Shown piece by piece: positions 1-5,796 of a stretch of 6,238 bases of DNA. Location: the NCBI GenBank assembly GCA_902783925.1, contig CACZSV010000208.1:1-6238 (forward strand), read 5' to 3'. Each line of letters starts with the position of its first letter. Positions within the stretch are counted from its first letter, which is position 1. The notes under the pieces were generated by a model. The model was not told the origin of the DNA and made no database searches. It saw nothing but the letters and a program-made list of their open reading frames with translations. Made by a program: the position numbers and the translations under genes. The stretch is from an uncultured Coriobacteriaceae bacterium. Its GTDB lineage: Bacteria; Actinomycetota; Coriobacteriia; Coriobacteriales; QAMH01.

Positions 1-1263
1 GCTGCCCCCGCCGCTGCCGCTCACGAACTTGAAGAGATGGCCGGAATCGTTGCGGTAATAGAGAGCTCCGGATGTGTCGCAGATCACGCTTGCGTCGCAA
101 TAGTTGGCGTAATCGCCTTCTGGCAGGAACAAAGCCTCGGCGCTTGCGTCACCAACGTGGTAGCGGAACAAGCCGCCAGGCTGTTTGTTACAGGAAAAGT
201 ACGCGTACGCGCCTCCGTCTTGCACCGAGACAAGCGGTGTGCTCTTGACATCGGCGGGAAGTGCCGAACCGTCGCTCAGCGTTGTGATGGTGTGCTCGAC
301 GTCCAGCGAATCAGCATCGACGGTGGCGAGAATACCGCCGTAGGATTCCGTGCTGCCGCCGATGACGAGTTTTCCTTCGAAAAGCGTCGGCGTCGAGGCA
401 CTGCGTGTGGCGAACTGCACGCTTCCTACTTCCGCAAGCGCGCATCCATCGCCAACGGCAATCTTGTGAAGCGTGCCATTGTCGCGCGTCACAACGAAAA
501 GCTCGTTGCCAGTACCCACGGTGGTCGAAAACACCGCAGCGCCGAGATCAAGCGTCTGAAGCACTTCGCCTGTCGAGGGATTATGCGCACGGATAACGCC
601 GGCGTTATCGGCGATGATGAATGCATCGTGCGCGAGGATGCCCCCGCACCAATAGTAGGCAGAAGCACTGTTTTCATACGTCCAGATAACGTCGCCGCTG
701 TGGATGTCGATGCATCGTAAAACGCCATATGAGCTCGAGCCATCCGTAGTGCCGTAATAGACACATCCATTTGCGATCGTCGGTGTTCCGAGGGACTGTT
801 GGCTATCGCTTGTGGCGTTGATTGTCCAGGCTACGCTCATGCTGCTTATCTCGACACCGGCGATGGCTCCGCCATCGAGGGGAACGACGACGATGCCGTC
901 TGCGGAGCTCAGGCGCGAGCCAAAGCCAATCGAGCTTCCAAGACTGCAGCTGCCGCGCGTCTCGCCCGTCTGTGGGTCGATGGCATAGAGCGAGTCGACG
1001 GATGCGATGTAGATGCTGCCATCGATTGCGATGGGATCGTCCAGATACACCCACATGCCGCTGCCGACAAAGTCGTGCGCCCACGCGAGCTGCACCGGTC
1101 CCGTGGGAGTGGCCGTATAGGTGAAGGCGCCTTCTGCTTGGTTGTTACGGAATCCGCTCCACCCATAGCCGCCGTCTTCTGCATATGCCAGTGCGTGGAC
1201 GCCACATGCCAGAAGCATGCCAAGCATCAGCGTAAGAAGCGATGAAACGATTTGTCTTTTCAC
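1..1263 (-). CDS. Secreted PQQ-like beta-propeller protein (C-terminus beyond window)
   Basis: An uninterrupted frame of 421 codons runs from GTG (1263-1261) off the left edge. Residues 1-28 form a signal peptide: KRQ, a hydrophobic core, and AYA before EDGG. After that I count about eight similar beta-rich modules of the PQQ-like propeller type, near residues 76-101, 117-141, 160-191, 207-234, 248-273, 291-324, 342-373 and 390-413. Typical pieces are IDGSIYIASVDSLYAIDPQTG and AGVIRAHNPSTGEV. The last visible residues are SGSGGGS, a flexible linker, so another domain or a wall or membrane anchor probably follows outside the window. Propellers of this class may bind a ligand or protein, or only be structural; no catalytic residues can be assigned. 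LLAC at 17-20 is a poor lipobox, so I prefer signal peptidase I cleavage. No clear Shine-Dalgarno precedes the GTG, so the start is less certain than the frame. The gene is divergent from the riboswitch-controlled DUF4430 gene, which suggests a shared surface role; this is inference. Confidence 0.85.
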   Translation of the reverse strand, partial: MKRQIVSSLLTLMLGMLLACGVHALAYAEDGGYGWSGFRNNQAEGAFTYTATPTGPVQLAWAHDFVGSGMWVYLDDPIAIDGSIYIASVDSLYAIDPQTGETRGSCSLGSSIGFGSRLSSADGIVVVPLDGGAIAGVEISSMSVAWTINATSDSQQSLGTPTIANGCVYYGTTDGSSSYGVLRCIDIHSGDVIWTYENSASAYYWCGGILAHDAFIIADNAGVIRAHNPSTGEVLQTLDLGAAVFSTTVGTGNELFVVTRDNGTLHKIAVGDGCALAEVGSVQFATRSASTPTLFEGKLVIGGSTESYGGILATVDADSLDVEHTITTLSDGSALPADVKSTPLVSVQDGGAYAYFSCNKQPGGLFRYHVGDASAEALFLPEGDYANYCDASVICDTSGALYYRNDSGHLFKFVSGSGGGS

Positions 1264-1323
1264 GTTTGTATTCGAAAACTCAGTCGTTGTTTGGTTCGAC
1301 GCGTAATTCTACCGCAATCAGAC

Positions 1324-1329
1324 TATAAT
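1324..1329 (+). promoter_or_regulatory. Candidate -10 element of the riboswitch/DUF4430 transcript
   Basis: A perfect TATAAT lies about 12 nt before the first riboswitch bases, which puts the predicted transcription start near 1336. No good -35 box is found at 16-18 bp spacing (the 17-bp position reads GCGTAA), and there is no extended TGn. The call rests on the -10 match and its position. The core is nearly palindromic (CTATAATAG), so it could also serve weakly in the other direction. Confidence 0.55.
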
Positions 1330-1340
1330 AGTTGCGCCTT

Positions 1341-1460
1341 ATTGGTTTGATGGGTGCGCTACAGAGATGCGCATATGGGGGAATGCGGGTGCGAACCCCG
1401 CGCTATACCAGTAACCGTGAAGCGGGTCGGAGCGGCCTCGAAGTCGGAGAACCCACCATC
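1341..1460 (+). promoter_or_regulatory. Cobalamin riboswitch
   Basis: The stretch carries the conserved blocks of the cobalamin riboswitch family in the right order. A small hairpin comes first (TGCGC 1355-1359 with GCGCA 1369-1373). Next is GGGGGAAT (1377-1384), then a stem-loop GCGGG (1385-1389) with CCCGC (1397-1401), then ACCAGTAACCGTGA (1407-1420). The 3' B12-box-like end, AAGTCGGAGAACCCACC, is at 1441-1457. A closing helix can form between TGGGT (1351-1355) and ACCCA (1451-1455). The family binds adenosyl- or other cobalamins and usually lowers expression of the downstream gene when B12 is plentiful. Here it sits 30 nt before the DUF4430 gene on the same strand. The expression platform appears translational: I see no terminator hairpin before the ribosome binding site. 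The ligand subtype cannot be told from reading. Confidence 0.85.
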
Positions 1461-1473
1461 ATCGTTCGACCCT

Positions 1474-1483
1474 GGAAGAGAGG
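1474..1483 (+). promoter_or_regulatory. Ribosome binding site of the DUF4430 gene
   Basis: GGAAGAGAGG ends 6 nt before ATG 1490 and fixes that start. It lies 14 nt after the 3' end of the riboswitch aptamer. CCTC at 1436-1439 inside the aptamer region could pair with GAGG at 1480-1483, and GGGTCG (1424-1429) could pair with CGACCC (1467-1472). Either pairing could tie ribosome access to the ligand state. The pairings are seen in the sequence; their use in regulation is inferred. Confidence 0.7.
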
Positions 1484-1489
1484 TTTTTC

Positions 1490-2389
1490 ATGGCACAAGT
1501 AAAGGAGAGGCGCCTGCTAGCCGCGTTCTTGGCGTTTGCGCTGGCTATCGCCGGGTTCATGGCGTTCACGGTGCAGAGCGCCTGGGCAGATGACGAGACG
1601 GTTGATGTGACTGTTGCTGTTATTGGCCCTAATGCAGACGGCGAAGACGCGTATTACGTTGACTACACGAAAACGAGCGTAGAGTCAGGCACGACTGCTA
1701 TGGAACTATTCGAAAACGTATTTGAAAGCAACAATCTGAAATATGAGCTGAGCAGTGACGGTTCATATCTCAACGCTATCACATCTCCCTTTGACGGCAA
1801 GCAATATAAGTTGGAAGACAAAGGCGATGGCGTCTATGCCTATTGGATTCTCTTTTTGAACGCTGGCTATGCTGATACCAATGCTGGCGAATACGTTCTT
1901 AAGGACGGCGATTCGATTATTTGGCGGTACGGGGCTTCCAAAATGGGAGAATCCCTGACTCTCGACGAATTCACTAAGTCAATGTTCCGCCTCTACAACC
2001 CGAACTCTGGCGAGCACTTCTACACCATGAGCAAAGACGAGAAGGATAACCTGGTGAAGTTGGGCTGGAATGACGAGAACATCGGTTGGACTGCTCCACT
2101 TGCGAGCACCGTGCCTGTGTATCGTCTCTACAATGCCAACGGTGGCGAGCATCACTACACGATGGATAAGAGCGAGCGCGATAATCTGGTCAGCGTCGGC
2201 TGGAACGACGAGGGCATCGGCTGGTATTCCGACGCAAACGAGAGCGTAAAGCTGTACCGCGAGTACAACCCCAACCAATTCGCGAACAACCACAACTACA
2301 CCACTGATAAGGCTGAGCATGATCATCTGATCAGCCTCGGTTGGAAGAGCGAGGACACTGCCTGGTACGGTGTTGCAATTAACTCGTAG
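1490..2389 (+). CDS. Secreted DUF4430 (transcobalamin-like) protein with three DUF5648 repeats
   Basis: This is a 299-residue exported protein. Residues 1-33 are a signal peptide: a KERR n-region, a hydrophobic core, and cleavage after SAWA before DDE. Residues about 37-148 match the DUF4430 domain, which is related to the C-terminal beta domain of intrinsic factor and transcobalamin. The marks are TTAMELFENVFE (68-79), the aromatic YAYWILFLN (116-124) and the closing GEYVLKDGDSIIWRYG (133-148). Residues 166-200, 211-245 and 256-292 are three DUF5648-type repeats with the core LYN..GEH.YTM...E.DNLV..GWN.E.IGW. There is no LPXTG, C-terminal membrane helix or lipobox, so the protein is released or held by its repeats. 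The cobalamin riboswitch directly upstream makes corrinoid capture or delivery the best guess, though a DUF4430 domain alone does not prove binding. The domain-coding part (about 1600-1960) looks AT-richer than the repeat part. The gene is monocistronic, with a terminator 27 nt after its stop. Confidence 0.93.
   Translation: MAQVKERRLLAAFLAFALAIAGFMAFTVQSAWADDETVDVTVAVIGPNADGEDAYYVDYTKTSVESGTTAMELFENVFESNNLKYELSSDGSYLNAITSPFDGKQYKLEDKGDGVYAYWILFLNAGYADTNAGEYVLKDGDSIIWRYGASKMGESLTLDEFTKSMFRLYNPNSGEHFYTMSKDEKDNLVKLGWNDENIGWTAPLASTVPVYRLYNANGGEHHYTMDKSERDNLVSVGWNDEGIGWYSDANESVKLYREYNPNQFANNHNYTTDKAEHDHLISLGWKSEDTAWYGVAINS
1985..2365 (+). repeat. Three tandem DUF5648-type protein repeats
   Basis: The copies are at 1985-2089, 2120-2224 and 2255-2365, encoding 35, 35 and 37 residues. 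Copies 1 and 2 are close at protein level (RLYN, GEH, YTM, DNLV, GWN, IGW) but differ at many codon positions. Copy 3 is more divergent, with extra residues in its NQFANNHNY loop. They are old repeats rather than a recent duplication. The function of this repeat is unknown; it is common at the C-terminus of actinobacterial and other Gram-positive secreted proteins. Confidence 0.85.
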
Positions 2390-2415
2390 CGCATAGCGCA
2401 TACCAGCAACTCGCA

Positions 2416-2445
2416 GGACGGGCGCCGCATGGCGCCCGTCCTTTT
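2416..2445 (+). terminator. Rho-independent terminator of the DUF4430 gene
   Basis: A perfect 11-bp stem, GGACGGGCGCC (2416-2426) with GGCGCCCGTCC (2431-2441), encloses the loop GCAT and is followed by TTTT (2442-2445). It begins 27 nt after the DUF4430 stop. It lies between convergent genes, but no T-tract follows the stem on the minus strand, so it should work mainly in the plus direction. It could still hinder transcription coming from prmC. Confidence 0.9.
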
Positions 2446-2498
2446 CCTGTGGCAGCTTGCAGTGCCGCTCTTCGTTCAGGGTGCTGCTTTGCGCTTGC

Positions 2499-3353
2499 TT
2501 AGGCTTTGCGGGCGCTGACGATGCGGTTGCGGCCGGCGAGGTCCTTGGTGACTGTTACATCCTGCATCCCGGTGGCCGTAAGTCTACGTGCCGCCTCTTC
2601 AAGACAGGTCTCGTGCAGCTCGCAGGCAAAAAAGCCGCCCTCGCGCACGAGCGGGAGCGCCTCGGCAACCAGGCGGTCGAAGAACACGAGCCCGTCTGCC
2701 CCGCCGTCGAGCGCCGTGGATGCCTCGAAGCCCGTGACTTCATACGGTAAGGCAGCAAGCTCTGCCGTTGGGATATAGGGTGGATTGCTCACGAGGCAAT
2801 CGAAACTGCCCTCGACATCTGCAACGCAATCCGTCTGCATAATGCTCACGAGGTCTTCGAGCCCCAGAGCCTTGACATTGCGCGACGCGCATACCACGGC
2901 ATCAGAAGAGATATCGGTGGCGGTCACGTAAGCTTTCGCTTCTTTGGCAAGCGAGCAGGCAATGCACCCCGTACCGCAGCCCACTTCGAGCACGCGCGGC
3001 TCGTCTTCTTGCGCAAGCGCATCTAAGACAACGTCGACGAGTATTTCCGTTTCTGGCCGGGGGATGAGCACGCCCTGGCTTGTGCGCACGACGATGTGTC
3101 TGAACGCCGCTTCGCCGGAGATGTATTGCAGCGGCTCGCCACGTCCACGGCGCTTGAGCGTATCGCGCAGCACGTCTCGCTCTGCCATAGCCAGTGGCTG
3201 ATCGAAGTGCATGTAGAGCTCGATGCGCGTGTAGCCGGTCGCGTGTGCGAGCAGCCATTCGGCGGAAAGCTTGGGGTTCTCATCGCCGTGATGCTCGAGG
3301 TATTCGCGGCACCACGAAAGCGTGCTACCGATATTCCACGTTTGCTGGGGCAT
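2499..3353 (-). CDS. prmC: Release factor glutamine methyltransferase PrmC
   Basis: This 284-residue cytoplasmic enzyme uses S-adenosylmethionine to N5-methylate the Gln of the GGQ motif in class I release factors, which improves peptide release. The N-terminal substrate-binding domain (about 1-100) includes EPLQYISGEAAFR (73-85) and GVLIPRPETE (94-103), both typical of PrmC. The Rossmann methyltransferase domain follows, with SAM motif EVGCGTG (123-129), acidic D147 in TATDIS, and the catalytic NPPY (190-193). Length is normal and the protein looks complete. The start ATG at 3353 lies 8 nt after the prfA stop. A short AAGGG overlapping that stop can act as ribosome binding site, so translation is probably coupled. 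Its substrate RF1 is encoded immediately upstream. Many Gram-positive genomes place a Sua5/TsaC-type gene after prmC; here the run ends and a convergent gene follows. Confidence 0.96.
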   Translation of the reverse strand: MPQQTWNIGSTLSWCREYLEHHGDENPKLSAEWLLAHATGYTRIELYMHFDQPLAMAERDVLRDTLKRRGRGEPLQYISGEAAFRHIVVRTSQGVLIPRPETEILVDVVLDALAQEDEPRVLEVGCGTGCIACSLAKEAKAYVTATDISSDAVVCASRNVKALGLEDLVSIMQTDCVADVEGSFDCLVSNPPYIPTAELAALPYEVTGFEASTALDGGADGLVFFDRLVAEALPLVREGGFFACELHETCLEEAARRLTATGMQDVTVTKDLAGRNRIVSARKA

Positions 3354-3361
3354 ATGCGCCC

Positions 3362-4444
3362 TTACGCGGCGGCGCTTGCCGTCGCCTGCTCGAGGCGCTC
3401 GGCCCTATCCGCTGCGGCGAGGTTCTCGATGAGGTTGGCGAGGCCGTCGCCTTCGAGGATGGTCGCGTAGCTGCCGTTATAGCCGATACGGTGGTCGGTC
3501 ACGCGGTCTTGCGGCCCGTTATAGGTGCGGATCTTCTCGGCGCGGTCGCCATGCCCGATTTGCCCGCGGCGCTCGGCTCCGAGCGCTTCTTGCTGCTCTT
3601 GGAGCATCTTGTCGTAAAGACGGGCGCGCAGCACCTGCATGGCCGCCTCGCGGTTTTGGATCTGCGACTTCTGGTCTTGCGATTGCACGACGAGCCCCGT
3701 GGGCAGATGCGTAATGCGCACGGCGGAATCCGTTGTGTTGACGCACTGGCCGCCTGGGCCGCCCGCGCGGTACACGTCGATGCGCAGGTCCTCTTGCTTG
3801 ATGTCGACTTCGACTTCGTCTGCTTCGGGCAGCACGGCCACTGTCGCCGTCGAGGTGTGGATGCGCCCCTGGCTTTCCGTCTTGGGGACGCGCTGAACGC
3901 GGTGCACGCCGCTTTCAAACTTCATGGAGCTGTAGACCTTGTCGCCGAGCATCTTAAACGAGATTTCCTTATAGCCGCCCATATCGGAAGGTGAGGCATC
4001 GATAACCTCGACTTTCCACTTGCGGCTTTCTGCAAAACGCTCGTACATCTTGAAGAGGTCGCCTGCAAAGATATTCGCCTCGTCGCCACCGGCGCCGCCA
4101 CGAATCTCGACGATGATGTCCTTTTCGTCGTTAGGGTCGGCCGGCAGGAGCATGAACTTGATGTCCTCTTCCAGAGGGGGAAGCTGCGCCTCGAGATCTG
4201 CGATCTCCTCTTGCGCGAGCTCTTTCAAATCTGGGTCGCTCTCTGTCTTGAGCTCTTCTTTTGCGGCTTTGAGCTGGTCGGAAAGCGATATATACGTGCG
4301 CGCCGCCGCCGCGAGCTCACCTTGGCGTGCGTGCTCTTTGGCAAGGCGCGTGTATTCCTTTTGGTCAGCGAGTACGGCGGGGTCGCCGAGCTTTCTCTCG
4401 AGGTCTTCGTACGCCTCGATGATCTTCGTTAATTTGTCATACAT
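3362..4444 (-). CDS. prfA: Peptide chain release factor 1 (RF1)
   Basis: RF1 is the 360-residue cytoplasmic factor that recognises UAA and UAG in the ribosomal A site and triggers release of the peptide. The N-terminal alpha-helical domain (about 1-105) has many charged helices. The motif EIRGGAGGDEA (113-123) is a class I release factor mark. The codon-recognition tripeptide is PKT (187-189), the PxT form of RF1 and not the SPF of RF2, within VPKTESQGRIHTS. The peptidyl-transferase motif GGQ is at 231-233 within YRAGGPGGQCVNTTDSAVR; Q233 is the PrmC target. The residue after GGQ is Cys where His or Ser is more usual. Length is standard. GGAG (4452-4455) lies 7 nt before ATG 4444. The upstream gap contains a mini-ORF and a hairpin, and prmC follows closely as an operon partner. 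Confidence 0.97.
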   Translation of the reverse strand: MYDKLTKIIEAYEDLERKLGDPAVLADQKEYTRLAKEHARQGELAAAARTYISLSDQLKAAKEELKTESDPDLKELAQEEIADLEAQLPPLEEDIKFMLLPADPNDEKDIIVEIRGGAGGDEANIFAGDLFKMYERFAESRKWKVEVIDASPSDMGGYKEISFKMLGDKVYSSMKFESGVHRVQRVPKTESQGRIHTSTATVAVLPEADEVEVDIKQEDLRIDVYRAGGPGGQCVNTTDSAVRITHLPTGLVVQSQDQKSQIQNREAAMQVLRARLYDKMLQEQQEALGAERRGQIGHGDRAEKIRTYNGPQDRVTDHRIGYNGSYATILEGDGLANLIENLAAADRAERLEQATASAAA

Positions 4445-4462
4445 CTTGATTCTCCATATACC

Positions 4463-4479
4463 CGCGCGAGATTCGCGCG
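4463..4479 (-). promoter_or_regulatory. GC-rich hairpin just upstream of the prfA ribosome binding site
   Basis: CGCGCGA and TCGCGCG form a perfect 7-bp stem with a 3-nt loop. It ends 7 nt before the GGAG of prfA in the direction of transcription. There is no T-tract, so it is not an intrinsic terminator. It could pause polymerase, stabilise a processed 5' end or affect ribosome loading. It could also be a chance product of high GC. Confidence 0.4.
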
Positions 4480-4583
4480 TCGTAGGTCTTGCTGTCGTGT
4501 CGGTTTTTCGAGGCAGAATCCAACTTCTCCTCGCTCTATGAATGAGCCCGCCTTGCGTGCGAACTCAACGCACCGCAGCGCAG

Positions 4584-4610
4584 CTAAGGCTCACGACCGT
4601 ATTGGTACAT
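4584..4610 (-). CDS. Possible 8-codon leader ORF between the GT2 gene and prfA
   Basis: ATG at 4610 starts the peptide MYQYGREP, which ends at a TAG. AGGAG (4620-4616) lies 5 nt before the ATG and overlaps the TAG stop of the GT2 gene, so ribosomes finishing GT2 could restart here. The ribosome binding site is better than that of some true genes in this window. The peptide is too short to recognise. It may be a leader peptide for prfA, a decayed gene start or chance. Confidence 0.25.
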   Translation of the reverse strand: MYQYGREP

Positions 4611-4618
4611 GGTCACTC

Positions 4619-5641
4619 CTAATTGAACTTGAAAATCTTCTGCGCGATATGGTAGCCGCTCAGAAGCGCTTTGTCTCCCAGTGTCCCGGGAAGATGTGTG
4701 CCGAACCCCATGGGACTTCTGCGAATCTTCGCATATGTCTGCGGGTCGTGCTCGCGCAAGCGGGACCAGATCTCTTCGCGAAGCTCCGCTTTATCTTCGC
4801 GCTCGCTCATGAGCAAAAAGACCGTGCAGATCGTCATCATCATGGAGAGATAGTTGCGCATGTATGTGCGCAGCTTGGGGCTTGCCACGTCCTCTTCCAA
4901 ATGGAACGCGTCAATCATAATGCGTGTGATGCGCAATTGTTGCTCGATGCGCCCAATCATTACCGATTCGTTAACGCTTTGGTCTTCGCGCCCGATGAAG
5001 TAGCGGTACAGGTCGACGTCGAGGTAATAGATGCGCGTGCACGAGGGCAGCGGCTTGTAGACGAAGATATTGTCGACGTAGAAGGTGTGACGGGGCAGGT
5101 CGAGCTCGCATTCACGCAGCATCTGCGTACGGTAGATGACCGAGTGCATAAGTATGTACTTGGAGAGTCCAATATGCCCGAGCTCGTTCCAGGTAAACAC
5201 GCGCCCCTGTGGGAGCATGCGGCGATAATGCATGAGCTCGCTCGTGTTGTCGACCGTGTGTTCGTAGACGTAGTTGACCACGAGCAGATCGAGCGGTTGG
5301 GTGAAGAAACGCAAGCTTGCGAGCATGCGCTTGTTCGCGGCGTTGTCGAGCCAATCGTCGCTGTCGACGACCTTGAAGTAAGTGCCACTTGCGTGCTCGA
5401 GGCCCTTCATGACGGCAGCACCATGGCCGCCGTTTTCCTGATGGACGGCCTTGACGATGTTGGGGTGGCGTTCCTGCCACGCGAGAGCCTTCTCGTAGGT
5501 GTTGTCTTTGGCGGACCCGTCATCGACGATGACGATCTCGATGTCGTCTGCCTCGCAGGCCAGAATCGACTCGATGCACCTGTCCATGTATTCCGCCGAG
5601 TTGTAGCAGGGTATTGCGTATGTGATGAGCTTCGTATTCAT
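4619..5641 (-). CDS. GT2-family glycosyltransferase
   Basis: This 340-residue cytoplasmic enzyme transfers a sugar from a nucleotide-sugar donor to an unknown acceptor, probably for a surface polysaccharide, teichoic acid or glycoprotein. The GT-A domain is clear: TYAIPCYNSAEYMDRCIESI (7-26), VIVDDGS (37-43), ENGGHGAAVMKGLEHASGTY (69-88) and the metal-binding DSDDW (93-97). The C-terminal half has FYVDNIFVYKPLP (187-199) and lacks strong membrane helices. I chose ATG 5641 because the GT2 domain begins right after it. The longer frame from ATG 5737 adds 32 Pro/Ala-rich residues unlike the family and would cover the promoter. No Shine-Dalgarno precedes ATG 5641, but a -10 element sits at the right distance for a leaderless mRNA. 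The gene lies upstream of prfA with a 174-nt gap and no visible terminator. No other polysaccharide genes are in the window, so the acceptor cannot be inferred. Confidence 0.92.
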   Translation of the reverse strand: MNTKLITYAIPCYNSAEYMDRCIESILACEADDIEIVIVDDGSAKDNTYEKALAWQERHPNIVKAVHQENGGHGAAVMKGLEHASGTYFKVVDSDDWLDNAANKRMLASLRFFTQPLDLLVVNYVYEHTVDNTSELMHYRRMLPQGRVFTWNELGHIGLSKYILMHSVIYRTQMLRECELDLPRHTFYVDNIFVYKPLPSCTRIYYLDVDLYRYFIGREDQSVNESVMIGRIEQQLRITRIMIDAFHLEEDVASPKLRTYMRNYLSMMMTICTVFLLMSEREDKAELREEIWSRLREHDPQTYAKIRRSPMGFGTHLPGTLGDKALLSGYHIAQKIFKFN

Positions 5642-5647
5642 AGCAGC

Positions 5648-5662
5648 GTATTGTATACCAAA
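5648..5662 (-). promoter_or_regulatory. Promoter of the GT2 gene (leaderless type)
   Basis: Read on the minus strand, the site is TTTGGTATACAATAC, with -10 hexamer TACAAT at 5655-5650. Transcription starting 7-9 nt after it would begin at or next to the A of ATG 5641, giving an mRNA with no leader. This agrees with the missing Shine-Dalgarno. The -35 region at 17 bp reads TCACCC, a poor match. The 15-nt site is nearly identical to the one before the divergent gene. Confidence 0.55.
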
Positions 5663-5796
5663 CGCGGCAGCGGGGTGAGTCGGCGTGACCAAGGGGGCAG
5701 ACTCCACTACTGAGGTGGCGGGCTGTGGTCGACTCATTTTTCGGGTTCGCTGGTCTTGGTGTCAAAATGGCATCTATATGAGATACAACCTGCGGT

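Noticed and set aside
1204..1212. Lipobox-like LLAC at residues 17-20 of the propeller protein
   Set aside because: Leu at -2 is atypical, and a better signal peptidase I site (AYA before EDGG) follows at residue 28.
37..1245. Plus-strand open frames (37-720 and 799-1245) opposite the beta-propeller gene
   Set aside because: The minus frame is continuous for 421 codons with a signal peptide and propeller repeats. The plus frames have no motif, and no good ribosome site was noted.
1354..1593. Plus-strand open frame of 79 codons over the riboswitch
   Set aside because: It runs through conserved RNA structure and overlaps the DUF4430 start in another frame.
2416..2498. Bidirectional use of the terminator for prmC
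   Set aside because: On the minus strand the stem is followed by TGCGAG rather than a T-tract, so intrinsic termination from that side is not supported.
3194..3994. Plus-strand open frame of 266 codons opposite prfA and prmC
   Set aside because: It spans two well-conserved genes on the other strand and has no recognisable domain.
4437..4540. Short minus-strand frame starting at a TTG and overlapping the prfA start
   Set aside because: It is under 30 codons, has a non-ATG start with poor spacing to its purine stretch, and no recognisable product. An rpmE gene would not fit.
4538..5713. Long plus-strand open frame of 391 codons opposite the glycosyltransferase
   Set aside because: It is antisense to a clear GT2 gene with intact motifs. 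Its translation is low-complexity, rich in Val, Ala, Asp and Arg as expected of an antisense frame, and shows no family motif.
5642..5737. N-terminal extension of the glycosyltransferase to ATG 5737
   Set aside because: The 32 extra residues are Pro/Ala-rich, unlike GT2 proteins, no Shine-Dalgarno precedes that ATG, and the stretch contains the likely promoter.
5687..5741. Possible terminator: GACCA/TGGTC with inner CCAC/GTGG followed by TTTTT
   Set aside because: The stems are short with large unpaired loops, and no plus-strand gene lies upstream to be terminated.
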